DNA of 64,000 nt from Microlunatus kandeliicorticis (GCF_014137855.1 NZ_JACGWT010000006.1:124001-188000); one strand, 5' to 3'; counted from the stretch's first letter, positions 36,092 to 45,039 are shown. The notes: generated by a model not told the origin, from the sequence alone. Program-made: numbers and translations.

Positions 36092-36727
36092 GTGAGCACG
36101 AACCCGTGGGGACCGCCGACTCCGTACGCACCGCGGCCGGTCGCGCGGCGGACCGGGGTGTCGCCGCTCGGCGCCGCCGGGCTGATCCTCGGTCTGCTCG
36201 CCCTGATGTGGCTGCTGGAGATCCTCGACGCCGGCACCGGCGGAGCGCTCGACCAGTTCGGGATCCGCGCGCAGGACCTCGACGGGCTGCCCGAGATCTT
36301 CACCGCGCCGTTCCTGCACGCCGGGTTCGCGCACCTGATGAGCAACTCGGTGCCGTTCGCGGTGCTCGGCTTCCTGGTGCTGCTCGGCGGGCTGGCCCGT
36401 TGGCTGGTCAGTTCCCTGGTCGTGGTGGTCAGCTCGGGGCTGACCGCCTGGCTGCTCACCCCGGCGAACACGATCGTGCTGGGCGCCAGCGGGGTGATCT
36501 TCGGCTGGCTGACCTATCTGCTGGTCCGCGGCGTCCTCACCCGTCGGCCGAGCCAGATCCTGATCGGGGTCGCGGTCCTGCTGGTCTACGGCGGGATGAT
36601 CTGGGGCGTGCTGCCGGGCACCTACGGCGTGTCCTGGCAGGCCCACCTGGGCGGCGCGGTCGGCGGCGTGGTCGCCGCAGTGCTGCTGCACCGCCGGTCG
36701 CGACCGGCACCCGCGCCGGGCCTCTGA
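36092..36727 (+). CDS. Rhomboid intramembrane serine protease
   Basis: 211 residues with about six membrane segments. The catalytic dyad is visible: Ser133 in GASGVIFG and His185 in SWQAHLGGAVGG; the early HAGFAHLMSNS motif (His75/His81 and Asn85) is also rhomboid-typical. Cleaves within membrane-spanning segments; substrates unknown. A polar Pro-rich N-terminus precedes the first helix. Confidence 0.93.
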   Translation: MSTNPWGPPTPYAPRPVARRTGVSPLGAAGLILGLLALMWLLEILDAGTGGALDQFGIRAQDLDGLPEIFTAPFLHAGFAHLMSNSVPFAVLGFLVLLGGLARWLVSSLVVVVSSGLTAWLLTPANTIVLGASGVIFGWLTYLLVRGVLTRRPSQILIGVAVLLVYGGMIWGVLPGTYGVSWQAHLGGAVGGVVAAVLLHRRSRPAPAPGL

Positions 36728-36737
36728 CCCGAACGGC

Positions 36738-37127
36738 TCAGCGCTCGCCCGGGAGCACCTCCTGCAGCTCGCGCGCGGCGGCCATCACCTCGTCCTGGAG
36801 CGGGCCGATCGCCTCGTAACCGGCCGGGATCGGGCCGGTGAACACCGGACGCACCTCGAAGGCGAGGTCGATCAGACCCTCCCGGGTGGGCGTGCCCTGA
36901 CGCAGCTGCATCGCGGTGCCGGCGACCCGGTTGTACTCGTTCATCCGCTCCTTCCAACCCGGCAGGTCGAACCGCGACTCGTCGGAGCGCATCTCGGCGG
37001 TCAGCGCGTCGCAGGCCTGCTCGAACCGGCGGAGCTGGGTGCGGCGTGCCTCGACGTCGAGGCTGATCGGGACCGCGGTCCCCTCGTCGTCGTCGTTGCG
37101 GCGGAACAGCTTGTCCAGGAGCCCCAT
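36738..37127 (-). CDS. Uncharacterised acidic/helical protein
   Basis: 129 residues from ATG 37127, preceded by AGGAGGACTCGGGCC. N-terminus MGLLDKLFRRNDDDEG is a short amphipathic head, followed by helical sequence (RTQLRRFEQACDALTAEM..WKERMNEYNRVAGTAMQL) and a hydrophobic-charged end. I do not recognise the family. The head resembles N-termini of several membrane-associated small proteins. It lies 47 bp downstream of the lysoplasmalogenase gene and likely shares its transcript. Confidence 0.65.
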   Translation of the reverse strand: MGLLDKLFRRNDDDEGTAVPISLDVEARRTQLRRFEQACDALTAEMRSDESRFDLPGWKERMNEYNRVAGTAMQLRQGTPTREGLIDLAFEVRPVFTGPIPAGYEAIGPLQDEVMAAARELQEVLPGER

Positions 37128-37174
37128 GGCCCGAGTCCTCCTCAGCGGCGGGCGCCTCCCGCCGGGCGGCCAAC

Positions 37175-37912
37175 CTACCCAGCCGCGCCGACCCGGCCGC
37201 CCCAGCCCGACCGGCGCAGCACACCGAGCACCAGCAACAGCTGCGCGACCACGTAGGTGGGCATCACCAGCAGGTCGAGCGCCGAGGCGAGCGGCCCGCC
37301 CGCCTCCGCGAACACCGTCAGCCCGAGCGACAGGTCGCTGACCAGGAACACCAGCCCGCCGAGGCCCGCGACCCGGTTGAGCCCGCCGGCCAGCACCGCC
37401 ATCGTGCCGAGCGCGACGCCGTACAGGACGACGGCGGGCAGCAGCGGCCCCGCCGCCCGCCCGACCCACAGCACCAGCACCCCGACGCCGACGGTGACGG
37501 CCGCGAGCTGCAGCGGCCGGGCCACCGGGCTGTGCCGCCAGTAGGGCCGGAACGCCGCGACGTAGGCGAGCTGGGCGAGCAGGAACAGCCCGATCTTGGC
37601 CAGCAACGCGACGCCGCCGACGGTGTCGCCGAGCCAGGAGAACAGCAGCGCCAGGAGCACCCACCCGGTCAGCCGGTCCCGGCCCGGCCGGGCCGCCAGC
37701 AGGAACCCCGCCAGCAGCGGCATCAACGCGACCAGGCAGCCGGCGTCGACCCACCGCCAGGCCGCGCCGGACAGGTCGGAGACCACCAGCTCGAGCACCG
37801 CGACCGCCAGGTAGGCCCCGAGCAGCGCCCGGGCGACCAACGGCCGGCGGGCCGACACCAGCGCCGGCACCCCGGGCGCCGGCTCCCCGGACGGAGGGCG
37901 GCGGGCGGTCAT
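37175..37912 (-). CDS. YhhN/TMEM86-family lysoplasmalogenase-like protein
   Basis: 245 residues with about eight membrane helices. Motifs LLFSWLGDTVGG and GGLVFLVSDLSLGL, with the conserved Asp residues in membrane segments, define the YhhN family; characterised mammalian members hydrolyse lysoplasmalogen. Bacterial function is unproven. The leaderless start is supported by a -10 box 6 bases upstream. Confidence 0.82.
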   Translation of the reverse strand: MTARRPPSGEPAPGVPALVSARRPLVARALLGAYLAVAVLELVVSDLSGAAWRWVDAGCLVALMPLLAGFLLAARPGRDRLTGWVLLALLFSWLGDTVGGVALLAKIGLFLLAQLAYVAAFRPYWRHSPVARPLQLAAVTVGVGVLVLWVGRAAGPLLPAVVLYGVALGTMAVLAGGLNRVAGLGGLVFLVSDLSLGLTVFAEAGGPLASALDLLVMPTYVVAQLLLVLGVLRRSGWGGRVGAAG

Positions 37913-37918
37913 GCGGTC

Positions 37919-37924
37919 AGGCTA
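37919..37924 (-). promoter_or_regulatory. -10 box TAGCCT, leaderless lysoplasmalogenase-like gene
   Basis: TAGCCT, 6 bases, ATG at 37912. Confidence 0.6.
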
Positions 37925-37987
37925 CGACCGGGACCCGACACCGCCCCGGACCCGCGAGGACGGCCCGGATCGGGCAGCATGACCGTC

Positions 37988-38536
37988 ATGCCCGAGCCTG
38001 CGTTCCCGGTCCCCAGCCCGCTGGTGCTGCCCTACGACGGCGTCGACCCGGTGATCGATCCCGACGCCTGGCTGGCTCCGACCGCCACGGTGATCGGCCG
38101 GGCCGTGGTCGAGGCGCGCGCCTCGGTGTTCTACGGCGCGGTGATCCGGGCCGACATGGACCGGGTGCGGCTCGGCGCCGGGAGCAACCTGCAGGACAAC
38201 GTGGTGGTGCACACCGACACCGGCTTCCCGACCCTGATCGGCACCGGGGTCAGCGTCGGCCACGGGGCGGTCGTGCACGGCTGCACCGTCGAGGACGACT
38301 GCCTGATCGGGATGGGGGCCACCGTGCTCAACGGCGCGGTGATCGGCACCGGGTCGCTGGTGGCCGCCGGGACGGTGGTGCTGGAGGGCACGGTCGTCCC
38401 GCCGCGTTCGCTGGTCGCCGGGGTGCCCGGCAAGGTCCGGCGGAGCCTGGACGACGACGAGGTGGCCAAGGTCGTCCGCAACGCCGAGCACTACCTCGAG
38501 CTGTCCGCCGGGCACCGGGCCACCCTCGGCGGCTGA
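37988..38536 (+). CDS. Gamma carbonic anhydrase-like protein
   Basis: 182 residues of left-handed beta-helix hexapeptide repeats. Zinc-ligand histidines are placed as in the gamma class: VVVHTDTG, then VGHGAVVHGC. C-terminal helix ends with EHYLELSAGHRATLGG. Bacterial members hydrate CO2 or act as acyl/ferripyochelin-binding-type proteins; activity is not certain. ATG at 37979 (three codons earlier) is an alternative; a CAGCAT box sits 7 bases before 37988. Confidence 0.88.
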   Translation: MPEPAFPVPSPLVLPYDGVDPVIDPDAWLAPTATVIGRAVVEARASVFYGAVIRADMDRVRLGAGSNLQDNVVVHTDTGFPTLIGTGVSVGHGAVVHGCTVEDDCLIGMGATVLNGAVIGTGSLVAAGTVVLEGTVVPPRSLVAGVPGKVRRSLDDDEVAKVVRNAEHYLELSAGHRATLGG

Positions 38537-38555
38537 TCCCTCGGCGCGGTCCGGA

Positions 38556-39248
38556 TCAGCCCTCGAGCCCGGGCCCGTGCGGCATCGGCAGCCGGGTGGT
38601 CTCGAGCACCAGGTCGGCCCGGTCACGGGTGGCGCGGATCAGCCGGGCGTTCGGCTCGTCGTTGGCCAGCACCCAGGCCCGCGCCGCCTCGGGGCTCTTG
38701 CCGTACTCGACGTGCCGGGCGATCAGCCGGTCGAGCCGGACCCCGTCGTCCATCGCCACGAACCAGACCTGGTCGAAGCGCGCGCGGACCGCGGGCCAGG
38801 GGTCGGCGTCGAGCAGGAGGTAGTTGCCCTCGCTGACCACCACGGTTTGCGCGGGCGTGACCGGGACGGCGTTGGCCAGCGGCTGCTCGAGATCGCGCTC
38901 GAACTGCGGTGCGTAGACGTCGTGGTCGGTCTCCGTGCGCAGCCGGTCGAGCAGAGCCAGGTAGCCCCAGCCGTCGAAGGTGTCCGGCGCGCCCTTGCGG
39001 TCGCGGCTGCCGTGCAGCTCGAGCACCCGGTCGGCCAGGTGATAGCCGTCCATCGGCACCTGGACCGCCGTGGCGCCGAGCGCGGCGACCAGCGCGGCGG
39101 CCACCGTGCTCTTGCCCGCGCCGGGTTCGCCGACCACCCCGATCAGGATGCGGGTGCCGGCCTCGCGCGGACGGACCGCACGGGCCAGGTCGGGGACGAG
39201 CGGGTCGAAGGCGGTGACCTCGACCACCGGCGGCGGACTGGCGGTCAT
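38556..39248 (-). CDS. P-loop nucleoside/nucleotide kinase-like protein
   Basis: 230 residues. Walker A GEPGAGKST near residue 40, PMDGYHLAD (DGYH motif of uridine/pantothenate/fructose kinase relatives) and a VSEGNYLLL segment. The family includes uridine kinase-like and fructose-specific P-loop kinases, so the phosphate acceptor is uncertain. ATG at 39248 has a TAGCCT box eight bases upstream within a 31-bp gap to the divergent aminotransferase. Confidence 0.85.
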   Translation of the reverse strand: MTASPPPVVEVTAFDPLVPDLARAVRPREAGTRILIGVVGEPGAGKSTVAAALVAALGATAVQVPMDGYHLADRVLELHGSRDRKGAPDTFDGWGYLALLDRLRTETDHDVYAPQFERDLEQPLANAVPVTPAQTVVVSEGNYLLLDADPWPAVRARFDQVWFVAMDDGVRLDRLIARHVEYGKSPEAARAWVLANDEPNARLIRATRDRADLVLETTRLPMPHGPGLEG

Positions 39249-39267
39249 GGGCGACGAGGCTAGTGGG

Positions 39268-39273
39268 CAGACT
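39268..39273 (+). promoter_or_regulatory. -10 box CAGACT, leaderless aminotransferase gene
   Basis: CAGACT, 6 bases, GTG at 39280. Confidence 0.5.
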
Positions 39274-39279
39274 GGCCCC

Positions 39280-40581
39280 GTGTCCGCACCCAGCACCGCC
39301 CGTCCGAGTGAGCCCGCTGTCGCCTCCGGGGGCTCGGCCGCCCCGGCCTTCGACGTGGCCGCGTTCCGCGCCGGCTTCCCCTCGCTGACCTCGGGCATCG
39401 CGCACTTCGACGGGCCGGGCGGCACCCAGACGCCGTCAGCGGTGGGCCGCGCGATCGCCGAGACCCTGACCGGACCGCTCTCCAACCGCGGCACCCGGGT
39501 GGCCTCGGAGCGCAACGCGTCGGCGGCGGTGGAGGCGTTCCGCTCCGCGTACGCCGACCTGCTCGGCGCCGCCCCGGAGACCGTGGTCTTCGGACGCAGC
39601 GCCACCCAGCTGACCTACGACTTCTCCCGCCACCTCAGCGGCGACGCGATCAGCCGCTGGCAGCCCGGCGACGAGGTGGTGGTCAGCCGGCTCGACCACG
39701 ACGCCAACGTCCGGCCGTGGGTGCAGGCGGCCTCCCGCCGCGGCGCCACCGTCCGCTGGATCGACCTCGACCCGGCCACCGGCGAGCTCGACCTCGACAG
39801 CCTCGCGGCGGCGCTCTCCCCGCGGACGCGGCTGGTCGCGGTGACCGCCGCCTCGAACCTGATCGGCACCCGCCCGCCGATCGCGGCGATCGCCGAGCAG
39901 GTGCACGCGGTCGGCGCCCTGCTCCACGTCGACGCCGTGCACTTCGCCGCGCACGGACTCGTCGACCGCGAGGCGCTCGGCGCCGACCTGCTGGTCTGCT
40001 CGCCCTACAAGTTCTTCGGGCCGCACTGCGCGGTGCTGGTCGGCGATCCGGGCCTGCTCGACCGGATCCGCCCGGACAAGCTGGTGCCGTCGACCGACCG
40101 GATCCCCGAGCGGTTCGAGTTCGGCACGATGCCCTACGAAATCCTGGCCGGCGCGACCGCCGCGGTCGACCTGATCGCCGGGCTGGCCGGCGACCCGGCG
40201 CCCACGGACCGGCGCGCGGCGCTGGTCGCCGCGCACGCCGCGATCGGAGCGCACGAGACCCGGCTCCGCACCCGGATCGAGGACGGGCTGGCCGCGCTCG
40301 CCGACGAGACCGGGGCCGGCATCACCCTGCACGCCCGGGCGGCCGACCGCACCCCGACCCAGCTGGTCACCGTCGCCGGCCGGTCGATGGCCGAGGCCGC
40401 CGACTTCCTCGCGACGCGGGACGTGCTGGCCCCGGCCGGCACCTTCTACGCCGTGGAGCCGGCCCGGGTGCTCGACCTGCCGGACCCAGCGCCGATGCGG
40501 ATCGGCGTGGCCGCCTACACCGACGACGCCGACGTGGACCGGCTGCTCGACGGGCTGCGCGACTGGCTCACCGGCTCCTGA
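39280..40581 (+). CDS. Class V aminotransferase (cysteine desulfurase-like)
   Basis: 433 residues. PLP-enzyme features: HFDGPGGTQTPSAV at the N-terminus, HDANVRPW, LLHVDAVHFAAHG with the Asp that contacts PLP, and the Schiff-base Lys in CSPYKFFGPHCAVLVG. C-terminal RIGVAAYTDDADVDRLLDGL. Resembles the SufS-related class V subgroup with the HFDxxGG start, annotated as cysteine desulfurase-like; the reactive Cys loop of true desulfurases is not seen. No suf or isc genes nearby. GTG start, leaderless, 31 bp from the divergent kinase gene. Confidence 0.88.
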   Translation: MSAPSTARPSEPAVASGGSAAPAFDVAAFRAGFPSLTSGIAHFDGPGGTQTPSAVGRAIAETLTGPLSNRGTRVASERNASAAVEAFRSAYADLLGAAPETVVFGRSATQLTYDFSRHLSGDAISRWQPGDEVVVSRLDHDANVRPWVQAASRRGATVRWIDLDPATGELDLDSLAAALSPRTRLVAVTAASNLIGTRPPIAAIAEQVHAVGALLHVDAVHFAAHGLVDREALGADLLVCSPYKFFGPHCAVLVGDPGLLDRIRPDKLVPSTDRIPERFEFGTMPYEILAGATAAVDLIAGLAGDPAPTDRRAALVAAHAAIGAHETRLRTRIEDGLAALADETGAGITLHARAADRTPTQLVTVAGRSMAEAADFLATRDVLAPAGTFYAVEPARVLDLPDPAPMRIGVAAYTDDADVDRLLDGLRDWLTGS

Positions 40582-40587
40582 GATCGG

Positions 40588-40746
40588 ACGCGCTTCGACA
40601 GGCTCAGCGCGCGTTCCCGCCCGTTCCCCCCCGCTCCCCGAGCCTGTCGAAGGGCGCCCCCTCACGCTTCGACAAGCTCAGCGCGCGTTCCCACGCCGTT
40701 CCCTGACCGCGTTCCCCCACCCGTTCCCTGAGCCTGTCGAAGGGCG
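40588..40746. repeat. CTTCGACAAGCTCAG-family repeats in convergent gap
   Basis: At least four related segments: CTTCGACAGGCTCAGCGCGCG, CCGAGCCTGTCGAAGGGCG, CTTCGACAAGCTCAGCGCGCG and CCTGAGCCTGTCGAAGGGCG, arranged as two inverted pairs between the aminotransferase stop and the LysR stop. Confidence 0.85.
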
Positions 40747-41658
40747 TCAGCCGAAGGCGGCCGCGCCGTGGTCGAGGACGTGGCGGCGGAGCACGGCCGC
40801 CGGGGCGGCCAGTGACCGGTCGGCGGCCCAGACCGCGCTGATCGTCCGGACCGCGGTCGGGTCGGCGATGGCCACCTCCCGCGTCAGCCCCGGGTCGCCG
40901 GACCCGGTGGGCACCACCGCGATCCCCAGCCCGGCGGCCACCAGCCCGGCGACGGTGGCGAGGTCCTCGGACTCGAAGGTGTAGCGCGGGGTCAGACCCA
41001 GCCGGGCGAACAGCGCGTCGCCCAGCGTCCGGAGCCCGAACCCGGGGCGCATGGTGATCATCGGCTCGGCGCCCAGCTCGGCGGCCAGCCGGTCGGGCGC
41101 CAGCCGGGTCCGGCCGGCCCAGCGGTGCTCGGACGGCACCAGCACCACCAGGTCCTGGCGGGCCAGGTCGCGGCGACCCAGCCGGCGGTCGTCCGGCGCC
41201 GGGGAGATCAGCCCGACGTCGACGGCGCCGGCCAGCACCCGCTCGACGATCACCCCGGCCGCGTCCTGGACCAACCCGACCCGCAGGTCGGGGTGGTCGG
41301 CCCGCAGCCCGCGGACCAGCCGCGGAACGGCGACCGGGCCCATGCTGTGCAGGAACCCGAGCACCACCCGGCCACTGTCCGGGTCGGTCTCCGCCGCCAC
41401 CGCGGCCAGCCCGGCGCGCAGCTCGCCGGCGGCCCGGCCGGCGTGCTCCGCGAGCAGCCGCCCGGCCCGGGTCAGCCGGACCCCGCGGCCGTCCGGAGCC
41501 AGCACGGGGGTGCCGAGCCGCTGCGCCAGCCGGGCCATCGACCGGCTCAGCGTGGGCTGCGGTATCCCCAATTGCTCGGCCGCGCGGGTCAGGTGTTCGG
41601 TGGCCGCGACCGCCTCGAGCTGCGCGACCACCGGGGCCAGCTCGTCCAACTCATGCAC
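40747..41658 (-). CDS. LysR-family transcriptional regulator
   Basis: 303 residues from GTG 41658: winged HTH (LEAVAATEHLTRAAEQLGIPQPTLSRSMARL) in the first 50 residues, then the two-lobed effector domain. Divergent from an MFS gene, the same arrangement as E. coli ynfL/ynfM. A -10 TATCAT overlaps the palindrome TGCATGATAAGTGCA, so autorepression is likely. The GTG is leaderless; the nearby ATG is out of frame. Confidence 0.93.
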   Translation of the reverse strand: MHELDELAPVVAQLEAVAATEHLTRAAEQLGIPQPTLSRSMARLAQRLGTPVLAPDGRGVRLTRAGRLLAEHAGRAAGELRAGLAAVAAETDPDSGRVVLGFLHSMGPVAVPRLVRGLRADHPDLRVGLVQDAAGVIVERVLAGAVDVGLISPAPDDRRLGRRDLARQDLVVLVPSEHRWAGRTRLAPDRLAAELGAEPMITMRPGFGLRTLGDALFARLGLTPRYTFESEDLATVAGLVAAGLGIAVVPTGSGDPGLTREVAIADPTAVRTISAVWAADRSLAAPAAVLRRHVLDHGAAAFG

Positions 41659-41661
41659 GAA

Positions 41662-41676
41662 TGCATGATAAGTGCA
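41662..41676 (+). promoter_or_regulatory. Putative LysR operator and -10 box
   Basis: TGCATGATAAGTGCA, an inverted repeat with TGCA arms, lies in the 67-bp divergent gap. The minus-strand -10 TATCAT of the LysR gene (41665-41670, 6 bases before GTG 41658) falls inside it. Confidence 0.5.
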
Positions 41677-41712
41677 GGTCTCTTCCAGTAGGTGTATCGG
41701 ACTTCTCGGTCG

Positions 41713-41718
41713 TAGCGT
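41713..41718 (+). promoter_or_regulatory. -10 box TAGCGT, leaderless MFS gene
   Basis: TAGCGT, 7 bases, GTG at 41726. Confidence 0.65.
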
Positions 41719-41725
41719 CGGCGTC

Positions 41726-43000
41726 GTGACCAGCCCGACCCTCGCCTCCGACCCGACCTCCCCGGCGCCACCGGAGCGGGTCGCGGACGATCCGGGTCGC
41801 CGCGAGCTGCGGCGGCTGGAGGTCGCGATGCTGGCCGCCGCCGTGGCCAGCTTCGGGGTCATGTACTGCACCCAGGCGCTGCTGCCCGAGATCGGGGCCG
41901 ACTTCGGCGTCGGGCCGGCGGCGGCCGCCCTGACCGTGGCGCTGACCACCGGGGGGCTGGCGCTCGGGGTGCTGCCGATGTCGTCGCTGGCCGAGAGCTT
42001 CGGCCGCGGCCGGGTGATGCGGATCGCGCTGGTCGTCGCCGCCGCGCTGGTGCTGGTCGGGGCGTTCGCCGGCACCTTCGGGCAGCTGCTGGTGGTGCGT
42101 GCCCTGGTCGGGCTGGCGCTGGCCGGGGTGGTCGCAGTGGCCATGGGCCACCTCGGCGACGAGGTCCCGCCGCGGGTCGTCGGGTCGGTGATGGGCCTCT
42201 ACGTCTCGGGCAACAGCCTGGGCGGCGTGCTCGGCCGGCTGATCCCCTCCGGCGTCGGCGAATTCGGCAGCTGGCGGCTGTCGGTCGGGGTGATGGCCGC
42301 GCTCGCGCTGCTGGCCACCGCGGTCTTCGCGGTGCTGCTGCCCGCCCCGCGCCGGTTCGTGGCCAAGCCGTTCGCACTCCGGGTGCACGCCGCGGCCGTC
42401 GCCGACCACCTGCGCAACCCGGACCTGCGCCGGCTCTGCCTGGTCGCGCTGCTGCTGATGGGCGGCTTCGTCGCCGCGTACAACTACCTCACCTACCGGC
42501 TCGAGGCGGCGCCGTTCCGGCTCACGCCGTCGGTGACCGGGCTGGTGTTCCTGGCCTACCTGGCCGGCACGGTGACCTCGACGGTGGCCGGCCGGCTGGC
42601 CGACCGGTACGGCCGCCGCCCGGTGCTGCTGGCCGCGGTCGGCGTCGCCCTGGCCGGGCTGGCGCTGACCCTGCCGGACGTCCTCGGCTGCGTGGTCGCC
42701 GGGCTGGTGGTCTTCACCGGCGGCTTCTTCGGCGCCCACGCGGTGGCCAGCGGCTGGGTGTCGCGCCGGGCGACGCACAGCCGCGCGCAGGCCTCCGCGC
42801 TCTACCTGATGTGCTACTACCTCGGCTCGAGCCTGGGCGGGACGCTGATCGGCTTCGCCTGGACGGCGGGCGGCTGGCCGCTCACCGTGGCCACCGTCGG
42901 GACGCTCTTCGTGCTCGCCGGCGTGGTGGCGCTCAGGGTCGGCAGGCGGCCGGTGCCCGCGCGACCGGGGCCCGCGTGCCAGACTGACGCGCCAGCTTGA
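41726..43000 (+). CDS. MFS transporter (YnfM-like)
   Basis: 424 residues with 12 predicted helices. The loop after helix 2 (SSLAESFGRGRVMR) and the second half LADRYGRRPVLL are MFS signature motifs. Like YnfM, it would export a sugar or drug-like compound. The LysR gene opposite probably regulates it. Confidence 0.9.
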   Translation: MTSPTLASDPTSPAPPERVADDPGRRELRRLEVAMLAAAVASFGVMYCTQALLPEIGADFGVGPAAAALTVALTTGGLALGVLPMSSLAESFGRGRVMRIALVVAAALVLVGAFAGTFGQLLVVRALVGLALAGVVAVAMGHLGDEVPPRVVGSVMGLYVSGNSLGGVLGRLIPSGVGEFGSWRLSVGVMAALALLATAVFAVLLPAPRRFVAKPFALRVHAAAVADHLRNPDLRRLCLVALLLMGGFVAAYNYLTYRLEAAPFRLTPSVTGLVFLAYLAGTVTSTVAGRLADRYGRRPVLLAAVGVALAGLALTLPDVLGCVVAGLVVFTGGFFGAHAVASGWVSRRATHSRAQASALYLMCYYLGSSLGGTLIGFAWTAGGWPLTVATVGTLFVLAGVVALRVGRRPVPARPGPACQTDAPA

Positions 43001-43023
43001 ACCGCAGGAGAGGGAGGGCCACG

Positions 43024-43284
43024 GTGGCCGAGCAGTCCAGCACCGCGAACGGGGACCGCGACGTCCTCGCCCACATCCACGAGCTGATCGAGACCGAGCA
43101 CCGGCTCCGCTCCGGCGCCGAGCAGGGCACCGGCTCGACCACCCACGACCTGGCCGCGATCGAGCGTCAGCTCGACCAGTGCTGGGACCTGCTGCGGCAG
43201 CGCCGGGCCCGGCAGGAGTTCGCCCAGGATCCCGACGAGGCGCACCTGCGCCCGGAGAACGAGGTCGAGGGCTACCAGCAGTAG
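43024..43284 (+). CDS. DUF2630 family protein
   Basis: 86 residues with the family core DVLAHIHELIETEHRLRS and QLDQCWDLLRQRRARQEFAQ. Small helical protein, function unknown, common in actinobacteria. Start at GTG 43024 behind the strong GGAGAGGGAGGG ribosome site; 20 bp ahead of the phospholipase D gene, so probably one operon. Confidence 0.88.
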   Translation: MAEQSSTANGDRDVLAHIHELIETEHRLRSGAEQGTGSTTHDLAAIERQLDQCWDLLRQRRARQEFAQDPDEAHLRPENEVEGYQQ

Positions 43285-43304
43285 CCGGCCCGGACCGCAC
43301 CCGG

Positions 43305-44990
43305 ATGACCCGGCTCGAGGACTGGCTGCTCACCAAACGCGAGCGCGCCAACGCCCGCTCCGTGCTCGACGCCCGGCACCCCGGCCAGGACGCCTGGTCG
43401 CACGGCAACCACGTCCGGCCGCTGATCCACGGCGCCACCTACTTCGCCGAGCTCAAGGCGGCGATCGAGGCCACCCGCGACGGTGACCTGATCTACTTCA
43501 CCGACTGGCGCGGCGACCCGGACCAGCGGCTGACCGACGACCCGGACTCGGTCGCCCGCGACCTGCTCGCCGCCGCCGACCAGCGGGGCGTGGACGTCCG
43601 CGGGCTGATCTGGCGCTCGCACCTGGACAAGCTCAGCTTCTCGGCCGAGCAGAACCGCCAGCTCGGGCTCGAGCTCCAGGCCCGCGGCGCCGAGGCGCTG
43701 CTCGACATGCGGGTCCGGACTTTGGGCAGCCACCACCAGAAGATGGTGGTGATCCGCTACGCCGACCACCCGGCCGACGACGTCGCCTTCGTCGGCGGGA
43801 TCGACCTCTGCCACTCCCGCCGCGACGACGCCGAGCACCGCGGCGACCCGCAGCCGCAGGCGATGGCGCCGGTCTACGGCCCGACCCCGGCCTGGCACGA
43901 CGTCCAGGTGGCCATCCACGGCCCGGCCGTGCACGACGTCGAGAGAGTCTTCCGCGAGCGCTGGCTCGACCCGACGCCGCTGAGCCGCAACCCGGTGTTC
44001 TGGCTGCACGACCTGCTGACCGGCACCGACCTCGAGCCCGATCCGCTGCCCCCGCAGGCCGACCCGCCGCCGCCGGTGCCGCAGGGCACCCACGTCGTCC
44101 AGCTGCTCCGCACCTACCCGAACCTCCGGCACGGACGGGACTACCCGTTCGCCCGCGGCGGCGAGCGCAGCGTGGCCCGCGGCTACAGCAAGGCGCTGGC
44201 CCGGTCGCGCCAGCTGGTCTACATCGAGGACCAGTACCTGTGGTCGGTCGACGTCGCGCGGGCGTTCGTCGGCGCGCTGCGGTCGAACCCCGAGCTGCGG
44301 GTGATCGCCGTGCTGCCGCGGGTGCCGGACCAGAGCGCGCCGCTCTCGCGGGTGCCGCAGCAGTGGGGCCGGGCCGAGGCGCTCGCCCTGCTCCGCGAGG
44401 CAGGCGGCGACCGGGTGGCGGTCTACTCGATCGAGAACCACGTCGGCCGGCCGGTCTACGTGCACGCCAAGGTCTGCGTGATGGACGACGTCTGGGCCAC
44501 CGTCGGGTCGGACAACTTCAACCGTCGCTCCTGGACGCACGACTCCGAGCTGTCGGCGGTGGTGATCGACGAGGCCGAACCGGTGCCCGACGGGCTCGAC
44601 CTCAACTACGCCCGACGGCTCCGACTGACCCTGGCCGCCGAGCACCTCGACCGGGAGGTCGGGCCGGCCCGGTTCCCCGGCGACACCGCGCACCTGCTGC
44701 CGCCGCGTCCCGGGACGCCGACCGAGGCGGCCCTGGACGCCGCCCTGCTCGACCAGCTGGCCGACTGCGTCGACCCGGCCGACGCGTTCGAGACGTTCGC
44801 CGCCTCGGCCCGGCGGCTGGAGGCCTGGCACGCGGGTGGGATGCGCGGACCGCGTCCGGCCGGCCGACTGCGTCCGATCCCCGAGGTGCACTTCTCGGCC
44901 TGGACGCGACGCTGGGCCGACGTGATGTACCGGCGGGTCCACGACCCCGACGGCCGACCGCGGGTGCTCCGGCAGCGACGTCAGTTCTGA
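43305..44990 (+). CDS. Phospholipase D-family protein
   Basis: 561 residues with two HKD half-motifs. The second is complete (VHAKVCVMDD, followed by GSDNFNRRSW). The first, GSHHQKMVVIRYAD, has His144 and Lys146 but Arg where the Asp would be. Bacterial PLDs that read HHQKxVVxR before FVGGIDLCHSRRD share this form. Cleaves phosphodiesters, perhaps phospholipids. ATG 43305 lies close behind DUF2630. Confidence 0.9.
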   Translation: MTRLEDWLLTKRERANARSVLDARHPGQDAWSHGNHVRPLIHGATYFAELKAAIEATRDGDLIYFTDWRGDPDQRLTDDPDSVARDLLAAADQRGVDVRGLIWRSHLDKLSFSAEQNRQLGLELQARGAEALLDMRVRTLGSHHQKMVVIRYADHPADDVAFVGGIDLCHSRRDDAEHRGDPQPQAMAPVYGPTPAWHDVQVAIHGPAVHDVERVFRERWLDPTPLSRNPVFWLHDLLTGTDLEPDPLPPQADPPPPVPQGTHVVQLLRTYPNLRHGRDYPFARGGERSVARGYSKALARSRQLVYIEDQYLWSVDVARAFVGALRSNPELRVIAVLPRVPDQSAPLSRVPQQWGRAEALALLREAGGDRVAVYSIENHVGRPVYVHAKVCVMDDVWATVGSDNFNRRSWTHDSELSAVVIDEAEPVPDGLDLNYARRLRLTLAAEHLDREVGPARFPGDTAHLLPPRPGTPTEAALDAALLDQLADCVDPADAFETFAASARRLEAWHAGGMRGPRPAGRLRPIPEVHFSAWTRRWADVMYRRVHDPDGRPRVLRQRRQF

Positions 44991-45039
44991 GCCCGGGTCA
45001 CGGACGCGGCGCGGACGGCCGGATGTCCGGACCCAGCGC

